A stretch of DNA of 64,000 nt from Frigoribacterium sp. Leaf186 (GCF_001423905.1 NZ_LMPQ01000001.1:1045319-1109318), one strand, 5' to 3'. Counted from the first letter of the stretch, positions 45,364-54,821 are shown. Numbers and translations: made by a program. Notes: generated by a model not told the origin, from the sequence alone.

Positions 45364-47520
45364 ATGCGCACCCTCGCCCGCATCGTCAGCGGCCATCGCA
45401 CCGCCTGGGTCGTGCTCGCGGCCACGGCCGTGGCCGTCGCCCTGCTCTTCGCCGTCCTGCCGGCGAGCGAGGGCGACGCCGCACCGCCGTCGGGCGTCCC
45501 CGAGACGAGCCAGTCGGCCGAGGTGACCGAGTTGCTCAGGCAGTTCCCGAGTGCCGACACGACCGTCGGCATCGTCGTCTTCACCCACGGCGGCGAGCGC
45601 CTCGACGCCACCGACCTCGCCACCGTCGACGCGCGGGCCGCCGCCCTCGCCGAGCTGTCCACCACGCCCCGGGCCGTCACGCCGCAGGTCAGCGCCGACG
45701 GCACGGCGGCGCTCGTCGCCGTCCCGCTCGACGCCGCGACGACCGACGACGACGTCGCGGGCACCGCCACGGCCCTCCGCGACGCCGCCTCGGCCGACCT
45801 GCCCTCGGGGCTCGACGCCCTGCTCACCGGCCCGGTCGGGTTCCAGGACGACGTCGCGAACTCGTTCGCCGGGGCGGACGTCCGACTGTTGCTCGTGACC
45901 GTCGTCGTCGTGGCCGTGCTGTTGATCGTCACCTACCGCAGCCCGGTGCTCTGGATCGTGCCGCTCGCCGTGGTCGGCGCGGCCGACGCCCTGGCCGGTC
46001 GCGTCGCCGCCGCCGTGGCGGAGCCCCTCGGCATCTCGCTCGACGCCTCGATCTCGGGCATCCTCTCGGTGCTCGTGTTCGGCGCCGGCACCAACTACGC
46101 CCTGCTGCTCGTGGCCCGGTACCGCGAAGAACTCTTGAGTCAGCCCGACCGTCACCGCGCCATGCGCACGGCCGTGACGAGCGCCGGGCCGGCCATCGCG
46201 GCCAGCGGGGGCACGGTCGCGCTCAGCCTCCTGACCCTGCTGCTGGCCTCTCTCTCGGGCAACCGCGCCCTCGGGCTGGCCTGCGCCGTGGGCGTCGTCG
46301 TCGCGATCGTCTTCGCCCTGGTCGCGCTGCCGGCGGCACTCGTGGTCTGCGGTCGCGGGCTCTTCTGGCCCTTCGTCCCCCGCGCCTCCTCGTCCGAGGC
46401 GGCCGACACCGCGGGAGGCGCGCCCCACCACGCGGCACCGCGGCGTGGGTTCTGGGACCGCCTCGGGCGCGGCGTCCGACGTCGTCCGGCGATCGTGGCC
46501 GTGTCGGCCGTCGCGGGCGTCGCTGTGCTGTGCCTCGGCCTGAGCGGTTACGCCGTCGGCCTCTCGCAGACCGACCAGCTGCTCGGCGACCCCGACTCGG
46601 TCGTCGCGCAGCGGGTGATCGACGAGTCGTTCTCGGCCGGCCTGACGAGCAGGACGACCGTGCTGGCCCCCTCGGCCGTCGCCGACGAGGCGACCGCCCT
46701 GGCGTCCGGCACCCAGGGCGTCGACACGGCGACGGCCGGTGAGACCGCCGGCGGGCTGACCCGCGTCGACCTGCAGCTGTCGGCCGAGCCCGAGAGCGAC
46801 GCCGCGTTCGCGACGATCGAGCGCCTGCGCACCGGGTACGCCGACGCCGGCGGTCGACTCGCCGACGCGCTCGTCGGCGGCAGCGACGCCACGGCCTTCG
46901 ACACGAAGGTCGCGGCGCAGGCCGACGTCGACCTGATCGCGCCGATCATCCTCGCGATCGTCTTCGTGATCCTGGCCCTGCTGCTGCGGTCGCTGGTGGC
47001 CCCCGTGCTGCTGATCGCCTCGGTGCTCGCGACGTTCTTCGCGAGCCTCGGCGCGTCGACCTGGCTGTTCCAGAACGTGCTGGGGTTCCCGGCGCTCGAC
47101 ACGGCGGTGACGCTGTACGCCTTCTTGTTCCTGGTCGCGCTCGGGGTGGACTACAACATCTTCCTCACCACGCGCGCCCGCGAGGAGGGCCTCGTGCACG
47201 GCACCCACGAGGGCATGGTGCGGGCCCTCGCGTCGACGGGCGCCGTCATCACGAGCGCGGGGGTGCTGCTCGCGGCCGTCTTCGCCGTGCTCGGCGTGCT
47301 GCCGGTCGTGGCGCTGACGCAGGTCGGCGTGATCGTCTGCATCGGCGTGCTGCTCGACACCCTCGTGGTCAGGACCGTGCTCGTGCCCGCTCTGGTGTTC
47401 CTCACCGGGGACGCGTTCTGGTGGCCGGGTCGCCGGCCGTCGCGTCAGCTGCAGGCGCCCCAGAGCCCGGTGCGCGAGGCCTCGGCCGACGCCTCGGCCG
47501 CGACGAACCGGTCGCGGTAG
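45364..47520 (+). CDS. MMPL-family RND transporter
   Basis: 718 residues, two repeats each with one TM, a large extracytoplasmic domain (about 40-175 and 415-525) and five to six TMs. Conserved FGAGTNYALLLVARYREEL and LGVDYNIFLTTRAREE give the Asp/Tyr proton-relay pairs of MMPL proteins. The central loop (about 340-365) carries two inverted copies of the dispersed motif. Substrate unknown; regulator context suggests export of a toxic hydrophobic compound or lipid. The 3' end overlaps the opposing nuclease gene by 76 bp. Confidence 0.9.
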   Translation: MRTLARIVSGHRTAWVVLAATAVAVALLFAVLPASEGDAAPPSGVPETSQSAEVTELLRQFPSADTTVGIVVFTHGGERLDATDLATVDARAAALAELSTTPRAVTPQVSADGTAALVAVPLDAATTDDDVAGTATALRDAASADLPSGLDALLTGPVGFQDDVANSFAGADVRLLLVTVVVVAVLLIVTYRSPVLWIVPLAVVGAADALAGRVAAAVAEPLGISLDASISGILSVLVFGAGTNYALLLVARYREELLSQPDRHRAMRTAVTSAGPAIAASGGTVALSLLTLLLASLSGNRALGLACAVGVVVAIVFALVALPAALVVCGRGLFWPFVPRASSSEAADTAGGAPHHAAPRRGFWDRLGRGVRRRPAIVAVSAVAGVAVLCLGLSGYAVGLSQTDQLLGDPDSVVAQRVIDESFSAGLTSRTTVLAPSAVADEATALASGTQGVDTATAGETAGGLTRVDLQLSAEPESDAAFATIERLRTGYADAGGRLADALVGGSDATAFDTKVAAQADVDLIAPIILAIVFVILALLLRSLVAPVLLIASVLATFFASLGASTWLFQNVLGFPALDTAVTLYAFLFLVALGVDYNIFLTTRAREEGLVHGTHEGMVRALASTGAVITSAGVLLAAVFAVLGVLPVVALTQVGVIVCIGVLLDTLVVRTVLVPALVFLTGDAFWWPGRRPSRQLQAPQSPVREASADASAATNRSR
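46381..46422. repeat. Inverted pair of the dispersed motif inside the MMPL loop
   Basis: CGCGCCTCC (46381-46389) and GGAGGCGCG (46414-46422), 9-bp stem with a 24-nt loop, located in the poorly conserved cytosolic loop between the two halves of the transporter. Confidence 0.6.
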
Positions 47521-48059
47521 CGGTAGGCGTCGTCGTAGGTGTCCTCGCGCCCGTACCCACCGGCGACGAGCCGCTCGTTCAGCATCGTGCCGTCGGGCGA
47601 CCAGACGTAGCGCAGCAGTCGGTCGTAGCGGTCGGCGTCGCCCTGCGAGGCGTCGGCCTCGAGCCAGACGGTCGCCCCCTCGGGCAGGGCGGAGGTCGTG
47701 AACGAACTCGCCTCGGGACCGAAGCAGTCGACCGGGGCGTCGGGCTTCACCGTCTCGGGGGTGTCGACGCCGATCAGGCGGATGCGCTCACGCTCGCCCG
47801 CCACCGTGACGACCACGGTGTCGCCGTCGACCACGCGGTCGACGACGGCCTCGACGCTGCCGGCCGGGACGCTCGTGGGCACGGGTGCCGCACCCGCGCC
47901 TCCTGCGCCTCCGTCACCGGCGCCGCCGCCCACCTCGCCGCCGAGGAGGCGCGGGAACGCCACGAGGACGGCCCCCGCCACCAGCACCACGACGAGCCAG
48001 GCCAGCCGTCGCGGCGTCGTGCGGCGGCTGGCCGGCCGCCCGGGTCGACGCGCGCTCAC
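47445..48059 (-). CDS. Thermonuclease-family (SNase) protein, membrane-anchored or secreted
   Basis: 204 residues. N-terminal basic segment and one TM/signal anchor (LAWLVVVLVAGAVLVAF), Gly/Ala linker carrying an inverted pair of the dispersed motif, then the SNase barrel: VDRVVDGDTVVV, RIRLIGVDTPE (active-site Arg and Asp), GPEASSFTT, and RYDRLLRYVW (second Arg). Catalytic residues look intact. GTG start overlaps the TGA of the MFS gene. The C-terminal 25 codons are antisense to the MMPL 3' end. Confidence 0.85.
   Translation of the reverse strand: MSARRPGRPASRRTTPRRLAWLVVVLVAGAVLVAFPRLLGGEVGGGAGDGGAGGAGAAPVPTSVPAGSVEAVVDRVVDGDTVVVTVAGERERIRLIGVDTPETVKPDAPVDCFGPEASSFTTSALPEGATVWLEADASQGDADRYDRLLRYVWSPDGTMLNERLVAGGYGREDTYDDAYRYRDRFVAAEASAEASRTGLWGACS
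47893..47955. repeat. Inverted pair of the dispersed motif inside the nuclease linker
   Basis: CCCGCGCCTCCT (47893-47904) and AGGAGGCGCGGG (47944-47955), a perfect 12-bp match with 39 nt between, in the low-complexity linker after the membrane anchor. Confidence 0.65.
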
Positions 48060-49441
48060 TCGGCGAGCCGCGTGCCGCGGAGCTCGGGCAGCAGGGTCGC
48101 CGCGACGGCCCCCACGACGAAGACCGCGCCGAACACGACGAACAGGGTGGGCGGGCCGCCGAGGGCGATGAGCGGCGGCACCGACAGCGGAGCCGCGATC
48201 GAGGCGATGCGACCGACCCCCGCGGCCCAGCCCGCCCCCGTGCCCCGCAACGGCGTCGGGTAGAGCTCGGGCGTCACGGCGTAGAGGGCGCCCCACGCGC
48301 CGAGGTTGAAGAACGACAAGGCCATCCCCGCCACGAGGATCTGCGCGACGCTGCCGCTGACGGCCCCGAAGCCGAAGGCCACGGCCGCGACGGCGGACCC
48401 GAGCAAGAACGTCGCGAGGGTGCCCCGGCGGCCCCACCGCTCGATCAGCCAGGCCGAGGCGGCGTAGCCCGGCAGCTGCGCCAGCGTGATGATCAGGACG
48501 TACTCGAACGACCGCACGAGCGGGAACCCGGCGGCCACGAGCAGCGACGGCAACCAGACGAAGGCGCCGTAGTACGAGAAGTTGGTCATGAACCAGACGA
48601 CCCAGATCGCGACCGTGCGACGCGTCATGCCGGCACCGAACAACCGACCGACGGAGGCGCGGGCCGGCTTCTCGACGACCCGCGCCTCCTCGGCGGGGGC
48701 GGTCGGGGCGGCGGGCGCGGTCGGGGCGGAGGGGGCGGCGACGCCGGCGGCCTCCTCGAAGGCGCGGACGGTTCGCTCGGCCTCGTCGTGGCGCCCCCGG
48801 GACTCGAGGAACCGCACGGACTCGGGCATCTTGAGCCGCACGAAGACCGCGTAGAGCGCCGGTGCCGCACCGATCAGCAGGGCCCAGCGCCAGCCGTCGT
48901 CGCTCGTCGGGATCACGAGGTAGCCGACGAGTGCCGCCGCGATCGAGCCGACGGCCCAGAACGCCTCGAGCAGCACGACGACCCGCCCGCGGATGCGCCT
49001 CGGAGAGAACTCGCTGACTAGGGTCGACGCCACCGGCAGCTCGGACCCGAGCCCGAGGCCGACCACGAACCGCAGCACGAGCAGCACGCCCACCGACCAC
49101 GACAGGGCCGAGAGCCCGGTGGCGAGGCCGTAGAGCAGCAGGGTCAGGGCGAAGACGGTCTTGCGACCCATCCGGTCGGCCAGCGAACCGCCGAGCGCCG
49201 CACCGATCGCCATGCCCGCGAAGCCCGCCGAGGCGACCCAGGCGAGCTGGCCGGCCTGGTCGCTCCACACGGTCGCCAGCTGGGCGATGACGAACGAGAG
49301 CAGCCCGACGTCGAGCGCGTCGAGCGCCCAGCCGATGCCCGAGCCGGCGAGCAGACGGCGGTGCTTCGAGGTGAACGGCAGCTCGTCGAGGCGCTCGCTG
49401 CGCGTCGGGGCGACCGGGGTCGAGGTGGGCGCGGGGGTCAT
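48056..49441 (-). CDS. MFS transporter, sugar/metabolite-H+ symporter type
   Basis: 461 residues, 12 TM. GIGWALDALDVGLLSFVIAQL, GSLADRMGRKTVFALTLLLY (motif A), RFVVGLGLGSELPVASTLVSEF and PESVRFLESRGRHDEAERTVRAFEEA place it in the SP/AAHS-like group. The central cytosolic loop is extended with Ala/Pro repeats and contains an inverted pair of the dispersed motif. Substrate unknown. ATGA overlap with the upstream AlkZ-like gene and GTGA with the nuclease gene: a three-gene coupled operon. Confidence 0.87.
   Translation of the reverse strand: MTPAPTSTPVAPTRSERLDELPFTSKHRRLLAGSGIGWALDALDVGLLSFVIAQLATVWSDQAGQLAWVASAGFAGMAIGAALGGSLADRMGRKTVFALTLLLYGLATGLSALSWSVGVLLVLRFVVGLGLGSELPVASTLVSEFSPRRIRGRVVVLLEAFWAVGSIAAALVGYLVIPTSDDGWRWALLIGAAPALYAVFVRLKMPESVRFLESRGRHDEAERTVRAFEEAAGVAAPSAPTAPAAPTAPAEEARVVEKPARASVGRLFGAGMTRRTVAIWVVWFMTNFSYYGAFVWLPSLLVAAGFPLVRSFEYVLIITLAQLPGYAASAWLIERWGRRGTLATFLLGSAVAAVAFGFGAVSGSVAQILVAGMALSFFNLGAWGALYAVTPELYPTPLRGTGAGWAAGVGRIASIAAPLSVPPLIALGGPPTLFVVFGAVFVVGAVAATLLPELRGTRLAE
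48653..48689. repeat. Inverted pair of the dispersed motif inside the MFS central loop
   Basis: GGAGGCGCGGG (48653-48663) and CCCGCGCCTCC (48679-48689), perfect 11-bp stem with a 15-nt loop, inside coding sequence read as EEARVVEKPARAS. Confidence 0.65.
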
Positions 49442-50625
49442 CGGGGCCTGTCGTCTCGGCGTGTCGTCGGGGTCGGGCGGGTGGTGGGGGCGAGGTCGCG
49501 GCCGACGAAGTCGGCGTACTCCGCCACTCGTCGCTCGAGGCGTCGGCGTGTGCGGACGCCCCACGGTACCCAGGCGTCGAGCTCGACCGCGACCGTGTGA
49601 CGCGTCAGCGTGCGACGCCAGGTGCCGACGACGCGGCCGTCGACGACGACCGCCGGCAGGAAGAGCCCGTTCGACGCGGGCACCAGGCGGGCGACGTCGG
49701 CCGCCCGGAGCGACGCGGACCGGTCGCCGTAGCCGAGCAGCAGCTCGTCGAACGGGGGCAGGAGGCGCGGGTCGTCCCGGGCGGGCGGCACCGCCCCCGC
49801 GTCGCCCCAGGTCAGCTGCTCGACGTCGCCGACGGTGGTCCGCTCGACGTCGGCCGCGAGGTCGACCGCCCGGCGGGCCTCGGTGAGGGTGAGGCCGCCC
49901 CACCAGGCCAGGTCGCGCTCGGTGGCCGGCCCGCGATGCGCGAGGTACCGGTGGGCGTACTCGGCGAGGGCCTCGTCCCTGTCGTCGATGCGACGGGCGT
50001 CCGGCACCCACTCGTCGAGCAGGGCGAAGGTCTGCTCGGTGCCGCGGGGGGCGCCGAAGACGATCACGCCCGTCCCCGCGAGCCACCGCAGCAGGTGCGA
50101 GCCCCGTTCGCCCGCCGTGCCGACGCCCGCGTCCGAGATCGCGCGGAGCAGGTCGGGTCGCGACGCCGGCGCCCGCCCGGTGAGCGCGGTGAGCACCGCC
50201 TCCCGTGCCGCCCCGAAGTCGCGGGGCTCGAGGCCGACGCGTCGCCAGAGCCCCTGCGAGGCCTGCAGCGAGCGGGGCGCGAGCAACGCGGTCAGCCAGC
50301 GGACGTCGTCGGCGGCCACGAACATCAGCGTGCCCCGGGCGGGCCAGGTGCGGACCACCTCGCGGCGCTCGAGGGCCGCACGCACGTCGGCTTCACGGGA
50401 GCCCGGGGTCCGGAGGCCGAGGGCGAACAGGCCACCGGTGAAGTCCTGCGCCTGCGTCCCCAGCATCGCGGCGGCCGCCTCGGCGACGGTCTCGTGCCCG
50501 GGGATGCCGAGGCGTTGCGCCGCAGCCCGGGCCCGCGCGAGGGCGGCCGACGTGGCGCGGTCGTCGGTCGAGGTGTGGGGCACGGCAGGGGGCACGGCGG
50601 GGGTGGACGAGCCGTGACCGGACAT
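49438..50625 (-). CDS. AlkZ/YcaQ-like winged-helix DNA glycosylase family protein
   Basis: 395 residues of the HTH_42 family. Contains MLGTQAQDF with a QAQ (58-60), matching the catalytic QxQ of AlkZ-like glycosylases that unhook bulky alkyl lesions and crosslinks; also RTWPARGTLMFVAADDVRWL and LLPPFDELLLGYGDRSASL. A DNA-repair role fits the alkylation operon 4-8 kb away. First gene of the minus-strand operon with MFS and nuclease genes. Start ATG 50625. Confidence 0.82.
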   Translation of the reverse strand: MSGHGSSTPAVPPAVPHTSTDDRATSAALARARAAAQRLGIPGHETVAEAAAAMLGTQAQDFTGGLFALGLRTPGSREADVRAALERREVVRTWPARGTLMFVAADDVRWLTALLAPRSLQASQGLWRRVGLEPRDFGAAREAVLTALTGRAPASRPDLLRAISDAGVGTAGERGSHLLRWLAGTGVIVFGAPRGTEQTFALLDEWVPDARRIDDRDEALAEYAHRYLAHRGPATERDLAWWGGLTLTEARRAVDLAADVERTTVGDVEQLTWGDAGAVPPARDDPRLLPPFDELLLGYGDRSASLRAADVARLVPASNGLFLPAVVVDGRVVGTWRRTLTRHTVAVELDAWVPWGVRTRRRLERRVAEYADFVGRDLAPTTRPTPTTRRDDRPR

Positions 50626-50733
50626 GCCCGCAGTGTAGGAGCCGTGAAGATCGGTGCCGCTACAGACACCGGGCCCGCCGCCCCGTAGCCTCGGGCGGAC
50701 CGGATCATCTCGGTCCGCGACGGAGGCACCACC

Positions 50734-50871
50734 ATGGCAGAGAAATCAGCGAAAAAAGGCACCGCGAAGGTGGCCGTGCGCTCCTTGAAGGAGAAGCGCG
50801 CCGACAAGAAGGCCAAGGGAGCGACAGGCAGCCACTCGGAAGACATCGTCTCGAACGTCAAGAAGCGCTGA
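50734..50871 (+). CDS. Small basic protein, 45 residues
   Basis: MAEKSAKKGTAKVAVRSLKE at the start and DIVSNVKKR at the end; about one quarter Lys/Arg with an acidic SHSEDI patch. ATG 50734 has ACGGAGG 8 nt upstream and a TAGCCT -10-like box at 50686; a 15-bp terminator hairpin follows 14 bp after the stop. The complete set of signals supports a real gene. Function unknown; may be a nucleic-acid-binding or stress protein. Confidence 0.78.
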   Translation: MAEKSAKKGTAKVAVRSLKEKRADKKAKGATGSHSEDIVSNVKKR

Positions 50872-50884
50872 CGCACGACGTCCC

Positions 50885-50940
50885 CGAAGGGGCGCCGCCC
50901 TCGACGCCGGTCCGACCGGCCGCGAGGCGGCGCCCCTTCG
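50885..50940 (+). terminator. Terminator of the small basic protein gene
   Basis: CGAAGGGGCGCCGCC (50885-50899) pairs perfectly with GGCGGCGCCCCTTCG (50926-50940); the 26-nt loop can itself fold (CCGGTCCGACCGG). Confidence 0.8.
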
Positions 50941-51033
50941 TCGTGTGACGGATCGGGTGTGACACGAGGCCCACAGCTGACATAACCTCGGAGTCGTGGC
51001 CCTCGTCAGGGGTGGGCCCGGAGGGACGACGAC

Positions 51034-53046
51034 ATGGTCAACAGGCGCATCAGGGCGTGGGCGGCGACGGGGGTGACGGTCGTCGTGGCCGGTGCCCTGG
51101 CACTCGGAGGCGCGACGGGCGCCTCCGCCGCCGGTCCGGGAACGGTCGGCTGGGCCGACTTCACCGTCGACGGGACGGCTCGGGCCTACACCGGCACGAT
51201 GACGCTGCCGGGCGACTTCCCCCAGGCGACGTTCACGTCGACCTCGCGCCAGGCGACGATCCCCAGCGGGTCGAGCACCTGGCAGGGCACGGGCACGCCG
51301 GTCGGCGCCGAGTACGACTCGAGCCGCGGACGCCCGTACCTCAACCTCCGCCCCACGCAGGACTCCCCCACGGCCGCCGCCGCATCGGTCACGACGTACA
51401 CCTTCGACCGGGCCACGCCCGCGAGCGACTGGTCGTTCGTGCTGGGCGACGTCGACGCCGACCAGGTCACCGTGTCGGCCACCGACGCCGACGGCGCGGC
51501 CGTGCCGGCGAGCGCCCTCGGGTTCCAGAGCACCTACAACTACTGCCGCACGGCCGGTGGCCCGTCGTGTGACGCGGCGAACCTGCGCGACGTGCCCTCG
51601 TGGAACGCCACGACGGGCGTGCTGACCGGCAACGCGGCCGCCGCCGACACCGAAGGCGCCGCCGCGTGGTTCAGTCCCACCGTGCCGCTGACGACGCTGA
51701 CCTTCACCTACCAGCAGCGGGCCGGGTTCCCGGTGTACCAGACCTGGTTCGTGACCAAGACGTTCACGGCGGGCGGTGTCGTGACCAACGACGGTGCGCC
51801 CGTCGCGGGCGCCCTCGTCACCGTGACGGACTCCGACACGGGCGAGGTCGTCGGGTTGCCCGTCCGCACCGACGCCGACGGGGCCTACGACGTCCCCGGC
51901 CTCGTCAGCGGCACCCCGTACGAGGTCTCGGTCGAGACGCCGGACGGGGCCGACCCGCTCGACGCCCTGCCCGCGGCCGTCGCCGGTGACGACGTCCCCG
52001 GGCTCGACTTCGCCTTCACCGGCGCGACCGCGATCCCGGCCACCGCACCGTTGGCCGTGAGCGTCGTCGAGGCCGACGGGACCACCCCGGTCGCGGAGCG
52101 CGAGGTCGGTCTGCGCGTGACCGGCACGGGCGGCCTGATCGCCGTCGCCACCACCGCCGCCGACGGCACCCTGGTCTTCCCCGGCCTCGACCCCACCCTG
52201 TCGTACGACGTCGTCGACCTCGCCCGCGGCATCGCGTTCGGGCCCGTGACGACCGCCACGGGGGCCGTCATCACCCTGCCGGCGACCGTCGAGATCACCA
52301 CGAGCATCGTCGAACCCGACGGCACGGCCCCTGCCGAGGGCTCGACCGTCGACATCGTGCCGGTCGGCGAGACCACGCCCGTCGCCAGCGTCGAGACCGA
52401 CGCGACCGGTGGCTTCACCGTCGGCGGCCTCGTCCCCGGCGAGCAGTACGACGTCGTCCTGAACGAGGACGTCGACTCGGCCGTCACCATCACCGCCCCT
52501 GCCACGAGCGGCACCATCCCGCCCGTGCAGATCGCGGCCCCCGCGACCGTGTCGGTCGAGGGCACCGTCGTGAACTCCGACGGGACGCCCGCCGCGGGGC
52601 TGCAATTGCAGGTGATCGAGGCCGACGGCACCGAGCCGGAGCCCGTCGCCACCCCGGTGACCGACGCGGCCGGCGTCTACCGTGCCGAGGGCCTCGTCCC
52701 CGGGACCGACTACGGGGTCGTCCTCGACGGCGAGGTGGTGGGGACGTTCACGGCTCCGTTCGCCGACGGGACCGTCCCGACCATCACCCTCGCCGCGCCT
52801 CCCGTGGTGACTCCGGTGCCCGACCCCGAGCCGACCCCCGACCCGACCGTCACGCCGGCTCCCGTCGTGCCGGCGGCCGGAGGCCAGGGCACGGGCGGCA
52901 CGGGCACCGGCGGCTCGGGCCGACCGCTCGCCTACACGGGCAGCGAGCCGGGCCTGCCGCTCGGCGTCGCGGCGGCCGCCCTGGCCCTCGGCCTCGCGCT
53001 CGTCACCGGCTCGGCCGTCACCCGTCGCCGGGCGGGGCGCCGCTGA
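51034..53046 (+). CDS. Cell-wall-anchored surface protein with LAYTG sorting signal
   Basis: 670 residues. Signal peptide about 1-32 (ending ASA-AG), an N-terminal beta domain of about 220 residues with two Cys, then four or more SpaA/Cna_B-like beta domains (VTNDGAPVAGALVTVTDSDTG; YDVPGLVSGTPYEV; FTVGGLVPGEQYDVVL; YRAEGLVPGTDYGVVL), a Pro/Thr spacer (PDPEPTPDPTVTPAP) and Gly-rich linker. C-terminus: LAYTG at 632-636, hydrophobic helix and RRRAGRR. LAxTG is the substrate form used by class E sortases of actinobacteria. ATG has GGAGGGACGACGAC upstream. Likely a fibrous adhesin. Confidence 0.88.
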   Translation: MVNRRIRAWAATGVTVVVAGALALGGATGASAAGPGTVGWADFTVDGTARAYTGTMTLPGDFPQATFTSTSRQATIPSGSSTWQGTGTPVGAEYDSSRGRPYLNLRPTQDSPTAAAASVTTYTFDRATPASDWSFVLGDVDADQVTVSATDADGAAVPASALGFQSTYNYCRTAGGPSCDAANLRDVPSWNATTGVLTGNAAAADTEGAAAWFSPTVPLTTLTFTYQQRAGFPVYQTWFVTKTFTAGGVVTNDGAPVAGALVTVTDSDTGEVVGLPVRTDADGAYDVPGLVSGTPYEVSVETPDGADPLDALPAAVAGDDVPGLDFAFTGATAIPATAPLAVSVVEADGTTPVAEREVGLRVTGTGGLIAVATTAADGTLVFPGLDPTLSYDVVDLARGIAFGPVTTATGAVITLPATVEITTSIVEPDGTAPAEGSTVDIVPVGETTPVASVETDATGGFTVGGLVPGEQYDVVLNEDVDSAVTITAPATSGTIPPVQIAAPATVSVEGTVVNSDGTPAAGLQLQVIEADGTEPEPVATPVTDAAGVYRAEGLVPGTDYGVVLDGEVVGTFTAPFADGTVPTITLAAPPVVTPVPDPEPTPDPTVTPAPVVPAAGGQGTGGTGTGGSGRPLAYTGSEPGLPLGVAAAALALGLALVTGSAVTRRRAGRR

Positions 53047-53082
53047 CCGCGGCGGCCCCCGGGGCCTGACCCCACGAGACAG

Positions 53083-53121
53083 AGGAGGCGCGGTGTCCGT
53101 TCGACGGGCACCGCGCCTCCT
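53083..53121 (+). terminator. Very strong hairpin from an inverted pair of the dispersed motif
   Basis: AGGAGGCGCGGTG (53083-53095) with CACCGCGCCTCCT (53109-53121), continued by TCCGT/ACGGG pairing, giving an 18-bp stem with one G-U pair and a 3-nt loop. It lies 37 bp after the surface-protein stop. Confidence 0.8.
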
Positions 53122-53196
53122 GCGGTCCGGGCGCCCTCACGGCCTGAGCCGTCGGGGCCTGGGTCGTCGACCGGTGCGAGGGAGTTGGCTCGGGCC

Positions 53197-54183
<987 letters not shown>

Positions 54184-54202
54184 GCCGCCGGCACCACACC
54201 GT

Positions 54203-54248
54203 CGAGTGGACGGGACACCGCCGCAGGTCGTGGTGTCCCGTCCACTCG
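54203..54248 (+). terminator. Terminator hairpin after aldo/keto reductase
   Basis: CGAGTGGACGGGACACC (54203-54219) pairs perfectly with GGTGTCCCGTCCACTCG (54232-54248), 12-nt loop. No T-run. Confidence 0.75.
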
Positions 54249-54318
54249 GCGGTTCGGGGGGCGATCTCGGAACGGGACGGGTGGGGCCAGGCCGAGGAGG
54301 CGCGGGTACGGTCGAGCG

Positions 54319-54597
54319 ATGGACGACGTGATCAGACGCCGGGCCCTCGTGCACGGCTCGGTGCAGGGCGTGGGTTTCCGTTTCTCGACCGAGGGCGAGG
54401 CCGACCGGCTCGAGGTCGGCGGGTTCGTCCGCAACCTGCGCGACGGGACCGTCGAGGTCGAGGTCGAGGGGCGACCCGACCGCGTGGCGCTGCTGCTCGA
54501 GTGGCTGCGCGAGGGGCCCCGCGGGGCACGGGTCGACCGCGTCGACGTGAGCGAGGTCGAGCCGGTGGGCGAGAGCGCGTTCGAGACGCGTCACTGA
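54319..54597 (+). CDS. acyP: Acylphosphatase
   Basis: 92 residues. Complete family signature: HGSVQGVGFRFST with Arg21 and GFVRNLRDGTVEVEVEG with Asn39. Hydrolyses acyl phosphates; cytosolic. A TACGGT hexamer (54307-54312) ends 6 nt before the ATG, so a leaderless mRNA is likely. A copy of the dispersed motif (54296) lies directly upstream of that box. Confidence 0.93.
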   Translation: MDDVIRRRALVHGSVQGVGFRFSTEGEADRLEVGGFVRNLRDGTVEVEVEGRPDRVALLLEWLREGPRGARVDRVDVSEVEPVGESAFETRH

Positions 54598-54684
54598 GGC
54601 CGTGACGCCGCGCGCGGCGGCCTGTGACACCGGGGACGGACGAGACCCGGCCCGGACGCTCGCACACACCCGACAGTGTGGAGT

Positions 54685-54743
54685 GCCCGGACCGGGCGTT
54701 CCAGGGTAACCGCTCGAAGGCCGGGTCGGATCACCCGGACCGG
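54685..54743 (+). promoter_or_regulatory. Repeated CCCGGACCGG boxes upstream of the alkylation operon
   Basis: GCCCGGACCGGGC (54685-54697) is a perfect palindrome around a single A, and CCCGGACCGG recurs at 54734-54743, 48 bp on. The pair lies in the 224-bp gap before ogt. No consensus ECF promoter could be fixed by eye. Confidence 0.35.
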
Positions 54744-54821
54744 TTCGGTCGGTCACCTCACATCTGCCTGCCCGGTGACGTCTACGGGATGAGTACCATC
54801 GCCGAGAGCCAGGAGGGCACC

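Noticed and set aside
53185..53196. TTG start for the aldo/keto reductase
   Set aside because: The GGGAG is directly against the TTG; ATG 53197 gives the normal N-terminus, though its spacing is long.
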